A stretch of 64,000 nucleotides of DNA, from positions 62,001-126,000 of the forward strand of contig NZ_JNKW01000005.1 of NCBI RefSeq assembly GCF_000702205.1, in the 5' to 3' direction. Numbering within the stretch: position 1 is the stretch's first letter; each line of letters starts with the position of its first letter. This stretch comes from Lachnospira multipara LB2003. GTDB lineage: Bacteria; Bacillota; Clostridia; Lachnospirales; Lachnospiraceae. The notes beneath the pieces are model-generated. The model was not told the DNA's origin. It did no database searches and was given only the letters and a program-made list of their open reading frames with translations. The translations under genes and the position numbers were made by a program. Positions 7,555 to 16,585 of the stretch are shown piece by piece.

Positions 7555-8355
7555 TTATTTATTAACAGCTTTAGCGTAATCCTCCTCTGTTACTGCTTCG
7601 CACCATTCATTGCTTGTCTCCTCACCCTCTACTTCAATTGCAAGGTGTGAGAACCATGAATCAGCCGCTGCTCCATGCCAATGCTTAACCTCTGCTGGAA
7701 TATTTATAATAGTTCCAGGAGTCATTTCAACAGCATCTTTTCCCCATTCTTGATAGAAACCTCTACCTCCAACGCAGATAAGCATCTGTCCACCACCAGA
7801 TTTTGCATGATGAATATGCCAATGATTTCTACATCCTGGTTCAAAAGTTACATTAAACATAGGAACCTGCTTATCTGAAACTTGAGCAAGATAACTCTGT
7901 CCGTCAAAAAATTTTCCATAAGGATTAGGCTCTCCAACTGGGAAGAAGATTGATTTTTCATAAGACTCTTTAGTTTGCACCAAATTCTCTTCTGTCTCCC
8001 CGTTAACTTCCTTAGCCAAGCTTTCTACATCCTCGCCATAAACTTCCTTAGCCAAATTAAACACAGCCCATGCCTTTGGCCAACCAGCATAGAAAGCTAC
8101 ATGTGTTATGATTGCTGCCATTTCTTTTTGAGATACACCATGCTTTTGGGCATTATCAATATGATACTTAAGACTGCTATCAGTAATACCCTGAGCCATA
8201 AGCGACACAACTGTAATTATGCATCTCGTTTTTACATCAATATCCTGATTGTTCCAATTTTCACCAAATAGCACATCATCATTAAAATGTGCAAACTCCG
8301 GCGCAAATTCCCCAAGCTGATTTCTTCCTGCTGTTTGTACAATTTTCTCTGTCAT
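7555..8355 (-). CDS. Carboxymuconolactone decarboxylase-like/cupin fusion protein
   Basis: 266-aa two-domain protein. Residues 1-115 are a CMD/AhpD-like domain (GENWNNQDIDVKTRCI, then HIDNAQKHGVSQKEMAAIITHVAFYAGWP). They lack the CxxC of AhpD, so a simple peroxidase relay is unlikely. Residues 135-260 form a cupin with metal-ligand histidines (NHWHIHHAKSGGGQ and PAEVKHWHGA). Such fusions sit beside flavin reductases in anaerobes and are thought to handle quinone-like or reactive carbonyl compounds. The promoter upstream has the 19-bp spacer of MerR-controlled genes. Confidence 0.88.
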   Translation of the reverse strand: MTEKIVQTAGRNQLGEFAPEFAHFNDDVLFGENWNNQDIDVKTRCIITVVSLMAQGITDSSLKYHIDNAQKHGVSQKEMAAIITHVAFYAGWPKAWAVFNLAKEVYGEDVESLAKEVNGETEENLVQTKESYEKSIFFPVGEPNPYGKFFDGQSYLAQVSDKQVPMFNVTFEPGCRNHWHIHHAKSGGGQMLICVGGRGFYQEWGKDAVEMTPGTIINIPAEVKHWHGAAADSWFSHLAIEVEGEETSNEWCEAVTEEDYAKAVNK

Positions 8356-8449
8356 TAGTTTTTCCTCCTTATTCTATTCCTAATCCGTCTATCTAACTTC
8401 AATCTACACTAAAAATACGACTAAAGACTCAATTACATCTAACAGATAC

Positions 8450-8480
8450 AATATACACCTTCGAGTTAACTCCAAGTCAA
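8450..8480 (-). promoter_or_regulatory. MerR-type promoter (19-bp spacer with dyad)
   Basis: Minus strand: -35 TTGACT (8480-8475), a 19-bp spacer, -10 TATATT (8455-8450). The spacer holds a near-perfect dyad centred on GTTAAC (8459-8476; arms CTTCGAGTT and AACTCCAAG). This is the architecture of promoters twisted open by MerR-family activators. No merR gene is next to it. Confidence 0.75.
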
Positions 8481-8511
8481 CAGCTAATTTAAATCAAATA
8501 AAATATTTACC

Positions 8512-9243
8512 CTACTCAATAATTCTTCCATCACAAGATATTGTTACTACTTGCCATGGAATAAACTTACCACTATTTTTTAGAGCTGTAATAGCTGCTG
8601 CCTGCAAGCCTCCGCAACATGGCACCTCCATACGCACAATTGTGACGCTTTTTACTGAATTATTGGCAATAATAGAAGTAAGCTTTGTAGAATAATCAAT
8701 GTCATCAAGCTTAGGACAAGCAATAATTGTAACTTTGCCCTTCATAAAATCCTCATGCATGTTGGCATATGCATATGCTGTACAATCAGCAGCAATCAAT
8801 AAATGCGCATCATCAAAGAAAGGTGCCATTTCAGGAACCAATTTAATTTGACATGGCCACTGATTAAGTCTTGATGGATGCAAGTCATTTTTTAATACTA
8901 ACTTGTTAGCTTCCAAATTAACATCTCTATTAAATGTTCTCATTCTAGAACCAGGACATCCACTAGATTGGCCAACATTTATCCTGTTACTGTCATTTGT
9001 CAGCTTCTTTTTCTTACTTTCCATAACTGCTGCTTCATCATAAGCTGGCGCATCCCTGTGTTCAAAACTTATAGCATTAGTTGGACAGCTAGGAAGACAG
9101 TCCCCAAGTCCATCGCAAAAATGCTCACGTACAAGCTTAGCCTTACCATCAATAATTTCTATAGCACCTTCATGACAAGCGCTTGCACATAAACCACAAC
9201 CGTTACATAACTCTTCATCAATATGAATAATCTGTCTAAGCAT
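8512..9243 (-). CDS. FrdX-like iron-sulfur (ferredoxin-domain) protein
   Basis: 243-aa protein with two N-terminal 4Fe-4S motifs: CNGCGLCASAC near residue 13, and a variant CDGLGDCLPSCP near 43. These are followed by a larger domain with scattered cysteines (GQSSGCPGS, AADCTAY, PCCGG). This layout matches the ferredoxin-like FrdX proteins that occur beside Crp/Fnr regulators and hcp in anaerobes; hcp is not in this window. I start it at ATG 9243, preceded by GAGAGGT, rather than at the Met 22 codons upstream. The promoter region is shared with the divergent Crp/Fnr gene. Confidence 0.8.
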   Translation of the reverse strand: MLRQIIHIDEELCNGCGLCASACHEGAIEIIDGKAKLVREHFCDGLGDCLPSCPTNAISFEHRDAPAYDEAAVMESKKKKLTNDSNRINVGQSSGCPGSRMRTFNRDVNLEANKLVLKNDLHPSRLNQWPCQIKLVPEMAPFFDDAHLLIAADCTAYAYANMHEDFMKGKVTIIACPKLDDIDYSTKLTSIIANNSVKSVTIVRMEVPCCGGLQAAAITALKNSGKFIPWQVVTISCDGRIIE

Positions 9244-9337
9244 TTTTATACCTCTCATTCTATTTCTTATATATAAATGTAAAGCAGGCATTTTAAATTC
9301 GCTTTGCAACTTAGCCTTAGCTTTACCGATCGTGAGA

Positions 9338-9379
9338 ATTATAATATACTAAGAAAAAAGAATACGTGGTTATAACCAC
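9338..9379 (-). promoter_or_regulatory. Crp/Fnr-type operator and promoter of the FrdX-like gene
   Basis: A perfect 14-bp palindrome GTGGTTATAACCAC (9366-9379) lies upstream of a minus-strand -10 TATAAT (9343-9338). With a start near 9331 the palindrome centre (9372.5) falls at about -41.5, the class II activator position for Crp/Fnr proteins. A plus-strand TATAAT (9340-9345) overlaps for the divergent regulator, for which the palindrome would lie downstream of the start, in a position to repress. Confidence 0.6.
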
Positions 9380-9394
9380 CAACGAGGTTTAAAT

Positions 9395-10069
9395 ATGGAT
9401 AAAATAGAATTAATGAATAATCCTCTATTTAATAATCTTACTGATACGGATTTCAAAAAGGCAATGACAATTCTAAATCCCACAAGTAAAAAATACCACA
9501 AAGGTACAATAATCCTTAGAGCCGGCGAAACAACAACTAGACTAGGCATTGTTCTATCAGGTAGCGTTAATATTGAAAGTAATGATATCTGGGGAAACCG
9601 AAGTATTCTAAATCACATTAATAAAGGACAACTTTTTGCAGAAGTTTATGCCCTTCTAAACCCTGAAATTATGCTTGTTGATGTCATCGCCAATACTGAT
9701 TGCGAAATACTTTTCCTTGATATTTCAAAATTACTATCCATAACAGGCACTACTAATAGTAACTTTAATAAGCAAATAACTAATACTCTTCTTAACAATT
9801 TACTTACCATAACCGCAAGAAAAAATTTACAATTATCAAAACGCAGCTTTCATACAGCTAAAAAAACAATACGTTCTAGAGTTATGTCCTATTTAAACTC
9901 AGTTTCATTACAGGCAGGAACTAACGATTTTTCCATACCATATAATCGCCAACAACTAGCCGATTATTTAAATTTAGAGCGAACTGCCCTATCTAAAGAA
10001 TTAGGAAAAATGAAGAAGGACAGACTAATAAGCTTTCATAAAAACCATTTTAAAATTCTAGATACATAA
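9395..10069 (+). CDS. Crp/Fnr family transcription regulator
   Basis: 224 aa. It has an N-terminal cyclic-nucleotide-binding-like beta barrel (HKGTIILRAGETTTRLGIVLSGSVNIE) and a C-terminal helix-turn-helix (NRQQLADYLNLERTALSKELGKMKKD). The N-terminus lacks the cysteine cluster of Fnr, so no Fe-S sensor is evident; a small ligand or haem is possible. It is divergent from the FrdX-like gene, as in HcpR-type nitrosative-stress loci of anaerobes. It probably acts on the palindrome at 9366-9379. Confidence 0.9.
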   Translation: MDKIELMNNPLFNNLTDTDFKKAMTILNPTSKKYHKGTIILRAGETTTRLGIVLSGSVNIESNDIWGNRSILNHINKGQLFAEVYALLNPEIMLVDVIANTDCEILFLDISKLLSITGTTNSNFNKQITNTLLNNLLTITARKNLQLSKRSFHTAKKTIRSRVMSYLNSVSLQAGTNDFSIPYNRQQLADYLNLERTALSKELGKMKKDRLISFHKNHFKILDT

Positions 10070-10099
10070 AAAGTGTGGATGTAACCCATCCACACTTTT
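10069..10099. terminator. Bidirectional terminator between Crp/Fnr and chemoreceptor genes
   Basis: A perfect 13-bp stem (10069-10081 with 10087-10099), a 5-nt loop, and A/T runs at both ends. It lies at the stop of the plus-strand regulator and just past the stop of the minus-strand chemoreceptor. Confidence 0.88.
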
Positions 10100-10118
10100 A
10101 CTTTATTTAATGTCTAAT

Positions 10119-12158
10119 TTATTCAATTGTAAACTGATTAAGTAATCCATTAATAGAATCTGCCGATTGAGAAACAGAGTTTGCTGAATCCTCAACATGA
10201 CTGCTTCTATCTGCAATATCGTTAGCAGAAACAACTAAATTTTCTACCGTTGCAACAACTTCTTCTGAACTTGCTGACTGCTCCTGTGAAATTGCAGCTA
10301 CATTAGAAGCAATATCATTAACATCATTCATCAAGCCAATCATAGATTGCATGATTCCTGCAGCACTATCAAGTTCCTTAATAATAACAGAGAAGCTATC
10401 TCCTGCCTTTTTAACAGCCTCGCTACTCTCTCCAATAGCCTCCATATTGTTTTGAGATTTATCAGTAAGTTTAGCAATCTCATCTGTAATTTCATGAATA
10501 ATATTAGCAATATCCTTAGCTGCATCCTGACTGTTAGAAGCTAGATTTCCAATTTCTCCAGCAACAACAGCAAATCCCTTACCTGCTTCACCTGCTCTTG
10601 CAGCTTCAATACTTGCATTAAGTGATAAGAGGTTAGTCTGTTCTGAAATAGAATCAATCATTCTAACAATCTCGTTAATCTTATCTGCAGATGTCCTTAC
10701 TACATTAACAACATCATTCATTTCACCCATTGATTCAGTAATACGATCCATGTTCTGTTCAACATTAATCATATCCTTTTTGCCGACATCAGCCTGCTTT
10801 ACAAGATTTAACATTACCTGGTTAGTTTCATTACCATTCTCTGTTAAATCTGAGATTGACTGTGCAAGGTCTGTTGCATTTTGTGCAAGCTCTGTAACAG
10901 CTCTTGAAATTCCATCCATTGCCTCTTCAATCTGTTCCATTGAAACTGACTGATCCTTAGCTTCCTTTGCCATAAAGTTAGAAGCTTCCTTAGATGTGTC
11001 TGACTCTCTTTGTAATTGGTCAGCTCTCTCCATAATTTCACTAATGGTTTCTTTCATCTTGTCTACATAATTAGACATTTCAATACTGATAAGTCCAATT
11101 TCATCACCACTGCTTGCTGGCATAGTAGTTGTAAAATCACCATTAGAAATATTTAAAATACTATCTGTAAGGCTGCCAACAGGTTTTGTAATAATTCTGT
11201 TAATAGCAACAAGAATAACCGCTGTTACAATTACAAGTACAACCAACATAATAATAATTGCAACAATTCTAAAGTGGACAGATTTTGCAAGAACATCCTT
11301 TTCTGCCACAACTGATACAAGAACCCATGTAGTACCCGGTATATCATACTTAGATACATAATTCTTAGTACCATTATCCATCTTTAAATCAATTACTTCT
11401 GTCTCTGATGTATTATAAGCATACTGTACAAGTTCATTAAGATATTTACTATTAGCACTTGAAATTAACGTACCATTTAAACTTGAATCACTATACGAAA
11501 TAAATTGTGTTTCTGAAATAACAGCTGATCTACCTGTAGACATAGGAGTTAGACCAGAAACCTCTTCATTTAAATCATTTAAAAATACATCCATAGCCAT
11601 TACAGCTTTAGTACCATCATACAAATCTACTCTTCTAGCAAATGTAACACATAAAACCTTCGTAGCTGCATCAACATATGCATCTGTTATTTTAAAAGTA
11701 TCATTTTGCATGCCAAATTTATACCAATCTCTTTGGGTAGGTCTCCATGAAGCCTCCTGAATTGTACCATTAGCAAACATATAACTGTCATCTTCAAAGC
11801 CAAGATAAATACCAGTATTCTCAATCGGCTGATAATTTACAGAAGGAGTTATATATTCCAATATAGCATCATGGTTTTCAAACTCTACATTCTCTAAGGT
11901 ATCTGCATACATACCAAATTTTGATGTCAGCATTTGAAATGGTGAACCTAATTTACTTGCATTTTTTTCTGTTTCAGCCTGTAAATCCATCTTAGATAAT
12001 TCCATCATAGAAGATGAAGCCTGTTGATTAAGGAAAAAAATGATTACTATAATTCCAATTGCTATAACAGGTAAAATAGCAATTAACAAGGTAGTACTAA
12101 TACTCCTTTTGACTTTTGGCTTAGCCGTTCCATCCATTAAAGCGTTTTTCTCGTTCAT
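10119..12158 (-). CDS. Methyl-accepting chemotaxis protein (dCache-type sensor)
   Basis: Inner-membrane chemoreceptor, 679 aa. TM1 spans about residues 21-43. An extracytoplasmic double-Cache-like sensor runs to about 295 (motifs [31 protein letters not shown]). TM2 is near 298-322, followed by HAMP and a long signalling coil. The hairpin tip is present ([29 protein letters not shown]). Dicarboxylate or amino-acid ligands are typical for such Cache sensors, but the ligand here is unknown. It fits the flagellar genes at 55-60 kb and stands alone with its own promoter at 12219-12247. Confidence 0.95.
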   Translation of the reverse strand: MNEKNALMDGTAKPKVKRSISTTLLIAILPVIAIGIIVIIFFLNQQASSSMMELSKMDLQAETEKNASKLGSPFQMLTSKFGMYADTLENVEFENHDAILEYITPSVNYQPIENTGIYLGFEDDSYMFANGTIQEASWRPTQRDWYKFGMQNDTFKITDAYVDAATKVLCVTFARRVDLYDGTKAVMAMDVFLNDLNEEVSGLTPMSTGRSAVISETQFISYSDSSLNGTLISSANSKYLNELVQYAYNTSETEVIDLKMDNGTKNYVSKYDIPGTTWVLVSVVAEKDVLAKSVHFRIVAIIIMLVVLVIVTAVILVAINRIITKPVGSLTDSILNISNGDFTTTMPASSGDEIGLISIEMSNYVDKMKETISEIMERADQLQRESDTSKEASNFMAKEAKDQSVSMEQIEEAMDGISRAVTELAQNATDLAQSISDLTENGNETNQVMLNLVKQADVGKKDMINVEQNMDRITESMGEMNDVVNVVRTSADKINEIVRMIDSISEQTNLLSLNASIEAARAGEAGKGFAVVAGEIGNLASNSQDAAKDIANIIHEITDEIAKLTDKSQNNMEAIGESSEAVKKAGDSFSVIIKELDSAAGIMQSMIGLMNDVNDIASNVAAISQEQSASSEEVVATVENLVVSANDIADRSSHVEDSANSVSQSADSINGLLNQFTIE

Positions 12159-12218
12159 AGATAATATCTCCTATCTTTTGCATACTTATTCAGTTTTTCA
12201 CGTCTGTTACTTAGTATT

Positions 12219-12247
12219 ATTATAGCTTTTATTCTGAAGATATACAA
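12219..12247 (-). promoter_or_regulatory. Sigma-A promoter of the chemoreceptor gene
   Basis: Minus strand: -35 TTGTAT (12247-12242), 17-bp spacer, -10 TATAAT (12224-12219). No sigma-28 -10 octamer is seen in this leader. Confidence 0.6.
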
Positions 12248-12287
12248 GCATATGCAGCAATTCAAATTAGATTTTTAACATAAAAAA

Positions 12288-12313
12288 GCATAGGTACAAT
12301 TAAGTACCTATGC
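12288..12313 (-). terminator. Terminator of the OYE-MFS operon
   Basis: A perfect 10-bp stem (12288-12297 with 12304-12313) and a 6-nt loop. On the minus strand it is followed by TTTTTTATG. It lies 19 bp past the transporter stop. Confidence 0.85.
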
Positions 12314-12331
12314 CTTTAAACCTATATAGAA

Positions 12332-13564
12332 TTAATTAGAAGATTTTCTTCTTGTAACCAATCTGAACAAGAATGTAAATACAAGACCAATTACTGCAAA
12401 GCAAATTGCATACATGAATGCTGTCTTATATTCTCCCGTACTTGCAAAAGTATTACGCATAATCTGAGGACCAAAGTAACCTGCAATAGCAAAACCAATG
12501 AACATAATACCATAGTTAACACTGTTGTTCTTTGGACCATACTGATCAGCTGTAAAGCCTGGATAAACTCCCATAAATGAACCATAACTTATGCCAACAA
12601 CTGATACGCCAACATAGAATAATGCAACAGACTGACTATCTGATGATAAGAATAGACATGCTAAACCAACAATTGATAATACACATGCGATTGAAAGTGC
12701 ATTAATTCTACCTAATTTATCTGATAAGAAACCTGCAAAAATTCTACCAAATGCATTAAATAAAGCGATTACAGAAACTGCTATAGCAGCAGCTGCAGGT
12801 GTCATACCTACCATACTCTGAGCTACTGATGATGCCTGAGAAGTAATCATCATACCTGAAAAAGCACCACATGTAAGTAAGAAAAGCATAACATAAAACT
12901 CTGGTGTCTTAATCATACCCTTCCAATCCTTTTGTTCTCTGTTAAAAGCAGCCTTTACAGGTGGATTCCATCCTGCTGGCTTATAATCCTGTGGACACTG
13001 CTCAACAAATAATACTGAAATAATAATAAGAACAATAAATGCAACGCCTACTGCCTTGAATGCAAATGGTGCGCTTGTCTTATCTACAATTGCAGTAACA
13101 ATTGGAGGTAAGATTACTGAACTCATACCATAAACTGCAGTAGTTATACCACCAATAAGACCTCTCTTATCAGGGAAAAACTTAACACAAGTAGATACTG
13201 TACTACCATATGCCATACCAAGACCTAAACCACCAATGATACCGTAAGTAACAATTAAGAAACCTACGCTTGTAGCAAATCCTGAAAGGAACATTCCAAG
13301 ACCCCACATAATACCACCAACTAAAATTACTCTCTTTGGTCCCATATGATCATTAAACCAACCACCAGTAATCATAGTAATAGGTCCAACAGAATTAGCT
13401 ATTGTATAAACTAAAGCTAAATCACCAGCTGTAACACTAAGTCCAAGTGAATTATTAAAATAACCTGCCATTGCTGAAGAGAATACACTCCAAGCATAAA
13501 TAGAACCTAATACAAGGTTAATAAAACAACATGCGATCAAAACGACCCATCTTTTCTTATCCAT
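12332..13564 (-). CDS. MFS transporter, oxalate/formate antiporter (OFA)-like family
   Basis: Polytopic membrane protein, 410 aa with about 12 hydrophobic segments, starting MDKKRWVVLIACCFINLVLGSIYAWSVF, the typical OFA-type N-terminus. The family exchanges small organic acids. It lies 47 bp after the flavin reductase gene, so I infer import of that enzyme's unsaturated acid substrate or export of its product. The start is the ATG at 13564 with TTGGAGAT before it; an upstream TTG (13576) lies inside that ribosome site. Confidence 0.88.
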   Translation of the reverse strand: MDKKRWVVLIACCFINLVLGSIYAWSVFSSAMAGYFNNSLGLSVTAGDLALVYTIANSVGPITMITGGWFNDHMGPKRVILVGGIMWGLGMFLSGFATSVGFLIVTYGIIGGLGLGMAYGSTVSTCVKFFPDKRGLIGGITTAVYGMSSVILPPIVTAIVDKTSAPFAFKAVGVAFIVLIIISVLFVEQCPQDYKPAGWNPPVKAAFNREQKDWKGMIKTPEFYVMLFLLTCGAFSGMMITSQASSVAQSMVGMTPAAAAIAVSVIALFNAFGRIFAGFLSDKLGRINALSIACVLSIVGLACLFLSSDSQSVALFYVGVSVVGISYGSFMGVYPGFTADQYGPKNNSVNYGIMFIGFAIAGYFGPQIMRNTFASTGEYKTAFMYAICFAVIGLVFTFLFRLVTRRKSSN

Positions 13565-13611
13565 AAAAATCTCCAATTCATTAAATTTACTTTTGTATTT
13601 TCTGCTAAAAA

Positions 13612-15555
13612 TTAAATATCAAGAGCGGCATGATAACCCCAATATACAGCATTAGTTATAGTAGAAACCTTAGCTGCATCACCAATTACACGAACGAAAG
13701 GAGCTGTGTTTCGTAAAGCCTCAACCATATCTGTACGTGAGCGCTGTCCTAATGCACAAATTACGCTTTCGCCAGGAACTAACACTTCTTCACCCTGTGC
13801 ATTTTCACATACAACACCTTCTGAAGTTACCTTAACTGCTTTAAATCCTGTATGAACAGTTACATATTTATCAATTTCCTTTAATAATAAAGGACGATGA
13901 CGTACATTCGCATCTGGAGCTAATTGATCACGCATTTCAATAAGTTCTACATGCTTACCTTCCATACCTAAGTGAATAGCACATTCGCAACCTGCAAGGC
14001 CACCACCCATTACAACAACCTTGTCAGTAACTTTGTCTTTTTCCTTATAGTAGTTATTAACTACAACTACATTATCACCATCAAGACCAGGAATTGGTGG
14101 AACAAGTGGAGATGAACCAACTGCAATAATTAATGCATCTGCATTTTCTTTTTCTGCATATTCCTTAGTTACTTCTGTATTAAGTCTAATTTCAACACCA
14201 GCTTTTCTAGCTAATTTTTCATATGTAGCTGTTAACTGATACATTTCATACTTAAATGGAAGAGCCTGCTCACTCTTAAGAATTCCACCAAGTTCATCTT
14301 CCTTCTCACAAAGAATTACTTCATGACCACGTCTTGCTGCTGTATATGCTGCATAAAGTCCACCAGGACCACCACCAGCTACTAATACCTTCTTCTTAAC
14401 TGGTGCAGGACATACCTCATCACCCTCAATTTCACGTCCAATAAGAGGGTTAACTGTACAACGACGTGTAGATGTAGCTGCACGCTCTGCCATACATGTA
14501 AAGCATCTTAAGCAACGAACAATCTCATCATCACGATTCTCTGTAATCTTCTGTGGTAAATATGGATCTGCAAGAAGTGCACGTCCCATATAAACAATAT
14601 CAGCTTTTCCAGATGCAATAATTTCTTCCATCTGAGCTGGATCATTAAGACCACCAATTGTAGCTACTGGAACCTTAACATGCTTCTTAATTTCTGCTGC
14701 AAGGAACACGTTACGTCCATGTTCTTCAAACATAGAAGGATGTGTAATACCAAATGTCTTCTGATATGTACCAGCTGAAACATGAAGAATATCTACATAG
14801 TCTTCAAGCTGCTTAGCAATTTCAATTCCTTCTTCAAGACCGTAACCACCTTCACAGAACTCAGAACCAGACATTCTAAATTCAATTGGGAAACGTGGAC
14901 CTACTGCATTTCTAATAGAAGTAAGAATTTCCTTAGCAAGTCTACATCTATTCTCAAGACTTCCGCCATATTCATCTGTTCTTTGGTTAAATAATGGTGA
15001 AAGGAACTGATTTATAAGCCAGCCATGACCACCATGTACCATAATCATTTCAAAACCGGCACGCTTTGCCATAGCAGCAACATCACCATAAGACTTAACG
15101 ATTTCATCAATCATTTCCTTAGTCATACCCTGAACTTCAACGCCATCAGGTCTAACTGTGTCCATTGGACCCCACTGCTTCATAGTCTTCTGCTTTGTCT
15201 TATCTGTCATGTATGTTCCAGCAAACATACCAGAATGAGAAAGCTCTAATGAAGGCATACCACCATGTCTTCTAATTGCATCTGCTGTATAAGTTGCACA
15301 TGCTAAAGAATTAAGAATTGCTGGATTAAGTCTGTATGCATGACTTCCATCAGATTCATGAACCATACATTCTGAAACAGTAACTGCACCAGCACCGCCC
15401 TTAGAACGAAGTTCATAAAAAGCTGTAGACTTAGGACCAATACAGCCATCATTAGTTATATCTGTTCCACCCATTGGAGCTGAGAACATTCTGTTTCTAA
15501 AAGTTACACCAGCAACAGTTATGGGACTTGTTAAATGTGGATACTTTCTTTCCAT
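13612..15555 (-). CDS. Old-yellow-enzyme-type NADH:flavin/2,4-dienoyl-CoA reductase family Fe-S flavoprotein
   Basis: 647 aa, three-part enzyme. Residues 1-330 are an FMN-binding TIM barrel (FRNRMFSAPMGG, HGGHGWLINQFLSP, IEFRMSGSEF, YMGRALLADP). A cysteine cluster follows (CLRCFTC ... RRC) for a 4Fe-4S centre. Then comes an FAD/NAD(P)H module with GGGPGGLYAAY and GGGLAGCECA. Relatives include 2,4-dienoyl-CoA reductase, enoate reductase and BaiCD/BaiH. It should use NADH to reduce an activated C=C bond; the substrate is unknown. The start is the ATG at 15555, behind GGAGGT. Two Rex-like dyads lie upstream, suggesting control by NADH/NAD+ ratio. Confidence 0.92.
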   Translation of the reverse strand: MERKYPHLTSPITVAGVTFRNRMFSAPMGGTDITNDGCIGPKSTAFYELRSKGGAGAVTVSECMVHESDGSHAYRLNPAILNSLACATYTADAIRRHGGMPSLELSHSGMFAGTYMTDKTKQKTMKQWGPMDTVRPDGVEVQGMTKEMIDEIVKSYGDVAAMAKRAGFEMIMVHGGHGWLINQFLSPLFNQRTDEYGGSLENRCRLAKEILTSIRNAVGPRFPIEFRMSGSEFCEGGYGLEEGIEIAKQLEDYVDILHVSAGTYQKTFGITHPSMFEEHGRNVFLAAEIKKHVKVPVATIGGLNDPAQMEEIIASGKADIVYMGRALLADPYLPQKITENRDDEIVRCLRCFTCMAERAATSTRRCTVNPLIGREIEGDEVCPAPVKKKVLVAGGGPGGLYAAYTAARRGHEVILCEKEDELGGILKSEQALPFKYEMYQLTATYEKLARKAGVEIRLNTEVTKEYAEKENADALIIAVGSSPLVPPIPGLDGDNVVVVNNYYKEKDKVTDKVVVMGGGLAGCECAIHLGMEGKHVELIEMRDQLAPDANVRHRPLLLKEIDKYVTVHTGFKAVKVTSEGVVCENAQGEEVLVPGESVICALGQRSRTDMVEALRNTAPFVRVIGDAAKVSTITNAVYWGYHAALDI

Positions 15556-15572
15556 TGATATTACCTCCATAT

Positions 15573-15612
15573 GTGTTAAAAAATTAACATTCATTTGTTA
15601 TAATTTTAACAC
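15573..15612 (-). promoter_or_regulatory. Two tandem Rex-like dyads upstream of the OYE operon
   Basis: Site 1 (15573-15590) contains the perfect core TGTTAA-N4-TTAACA. Site 2 (15595-15612) reads TTGTTAT-AATT-TTAACAC. Each matches 12 of 14 fixed positions of the Rex consensus TTGTTAA-N4-TTAACAA. The region is AT-rich, so chance matches are possible. Confidence 0.45.
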
Positions 15613-15643
15613 TCCTTTTTTTATCAATCTATCAACAAAAAAT

Positions 15644-15676
15644 AAGTAGGTAGAAACAATTTGTTTCTACCTACTT
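15644..15676 (-). terminator. Terminator of the LysR gene
   Basis: A long near-perfect stem (15644-15656 with 15664-15676, 13 bp, extendable inward). On the minus strand it is followed by ATTTTTTG. It lies just past the stop at 15693. Confidence 0.88.
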
Positions 15677-15692
15677 AGATATAATATTATTC

Positions 15693-16565
15693 TTATTTCT
15701 TCTTGATTATCTTTTTTATGAACTCTTTTATTATTGCACTATCTTTATTTTTCTTATTAAATGCTACATAAATAGCCCACGGAATTGCATCCACAATAGG
15801 AATTAACTTAATATCTTTGTTAATACTGCCTCCCTTATGAATATTCACATCAATTCCAATACCAAGACCATTTTCTACAAATTCATAAATCATAGCAGCT
15901 TCCATGGTCTTAATCTTAATACTAGGATAAAAACCTGCATGCTCACATGACTGTACAAAGTTGTGATATGACTGATATTTTTCATTAAGTATAATAATAT
16001 TTTTCTCTTTCAAGTCATTTATTTCTAATTTATCCCTATTATAGTAGTCATGTCCCTTAGGAATAACCGCGCATAAGTCCCTACTGTTTATTTCCTGCTC
16101 AACATAATCTGAAGCAGCTAAACGACCAATAACTAATGCCACATCCAAATCTCCAGCTATTAGTTTTTGCTTAATATCTGGATTTTGACCCTCCTCCCAT
16201 ATTAGCTCATAATTACTAAATTTATCTTGGAAGAAGTCCATTTTATCCAAAGAAAGAGATCTTGATAATCCACAGGAATATCCAACTCTAAATAGTTCTT
16301 TTTCCCTCTTTAATTTGCCTAATTCTTTTTCTAAATCATCAGTATCACGAAGTATCTGCTGCCCTTTTTCATAAAAAATAATGCCAGCTTTTGTTGGAAT
16401 TAGTCCTGTCTTAGTCCTTTCAAAAAGCTTTATATGCAACTCTAATTCTAATCTGTCTAGTATCTTACCTAAGCCCTGTGGACTAATATACAAAGTTTTA
16501 GAGGCCTTATTAATACTTCTTGTTTCATAACATTCTATAAAACTACGAATATCTTTTAGTTGCAT
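15693..16565 (-). CDS. LysR family transcription regulator
   Basis: 290 aa. The N-terminal winged helix (MQLKDIRSFIECYETRSINKAS ... LYISPQGLGKILDRLE) is typical of LysR proteins. A C-terminal periplasmic-binding-like effector domain follows (GDLDVALVIGRL, then NGLGIGIDVNIHKGG). It sits upstream of the OYE-MFS operon on the same strand, separated by a terminator. The likely target is that operon, but autoregulation is equally possible. AAAGGAAG precedes the ATG. Confidence 0.9.
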   Translation of the reverse strand: MQLKDIRSFIECYETRSINKASKTLYISPQGLGKILDRLELELHIKLFERTKTGLIPTKAGIIFYEKGQQILRDTDDLEKELGKLKREKELFRVGYSCGLSRSLSLDKMDFFQDKFSNYELIWEEGQNPDIKQKLIAGDLDVALVIGRLAASDYVEQEINSRDLCAVIPKGHDYYNRDKLEINDLKEKNIIILNEKYQSYHNFVQSCEHAGFYPSIKIKTMEAAMIYEFVENGLGIGIDVNIHKGGSINKDIKLIPIVDAIPWAIYVAFNKKNKDSAIIKEFIKKIIKKK

Positions 16566-16585
16566 AAGTTCTTCCTTTCAATTCA

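Noticed and set aside
8512-9309. Longer start for the FrdX-like gene
   Set aside because: The ATG at 9309 gives 22 extra residues without a family-like sequence; GAGAGGT before the ATG at 9243 fits better.
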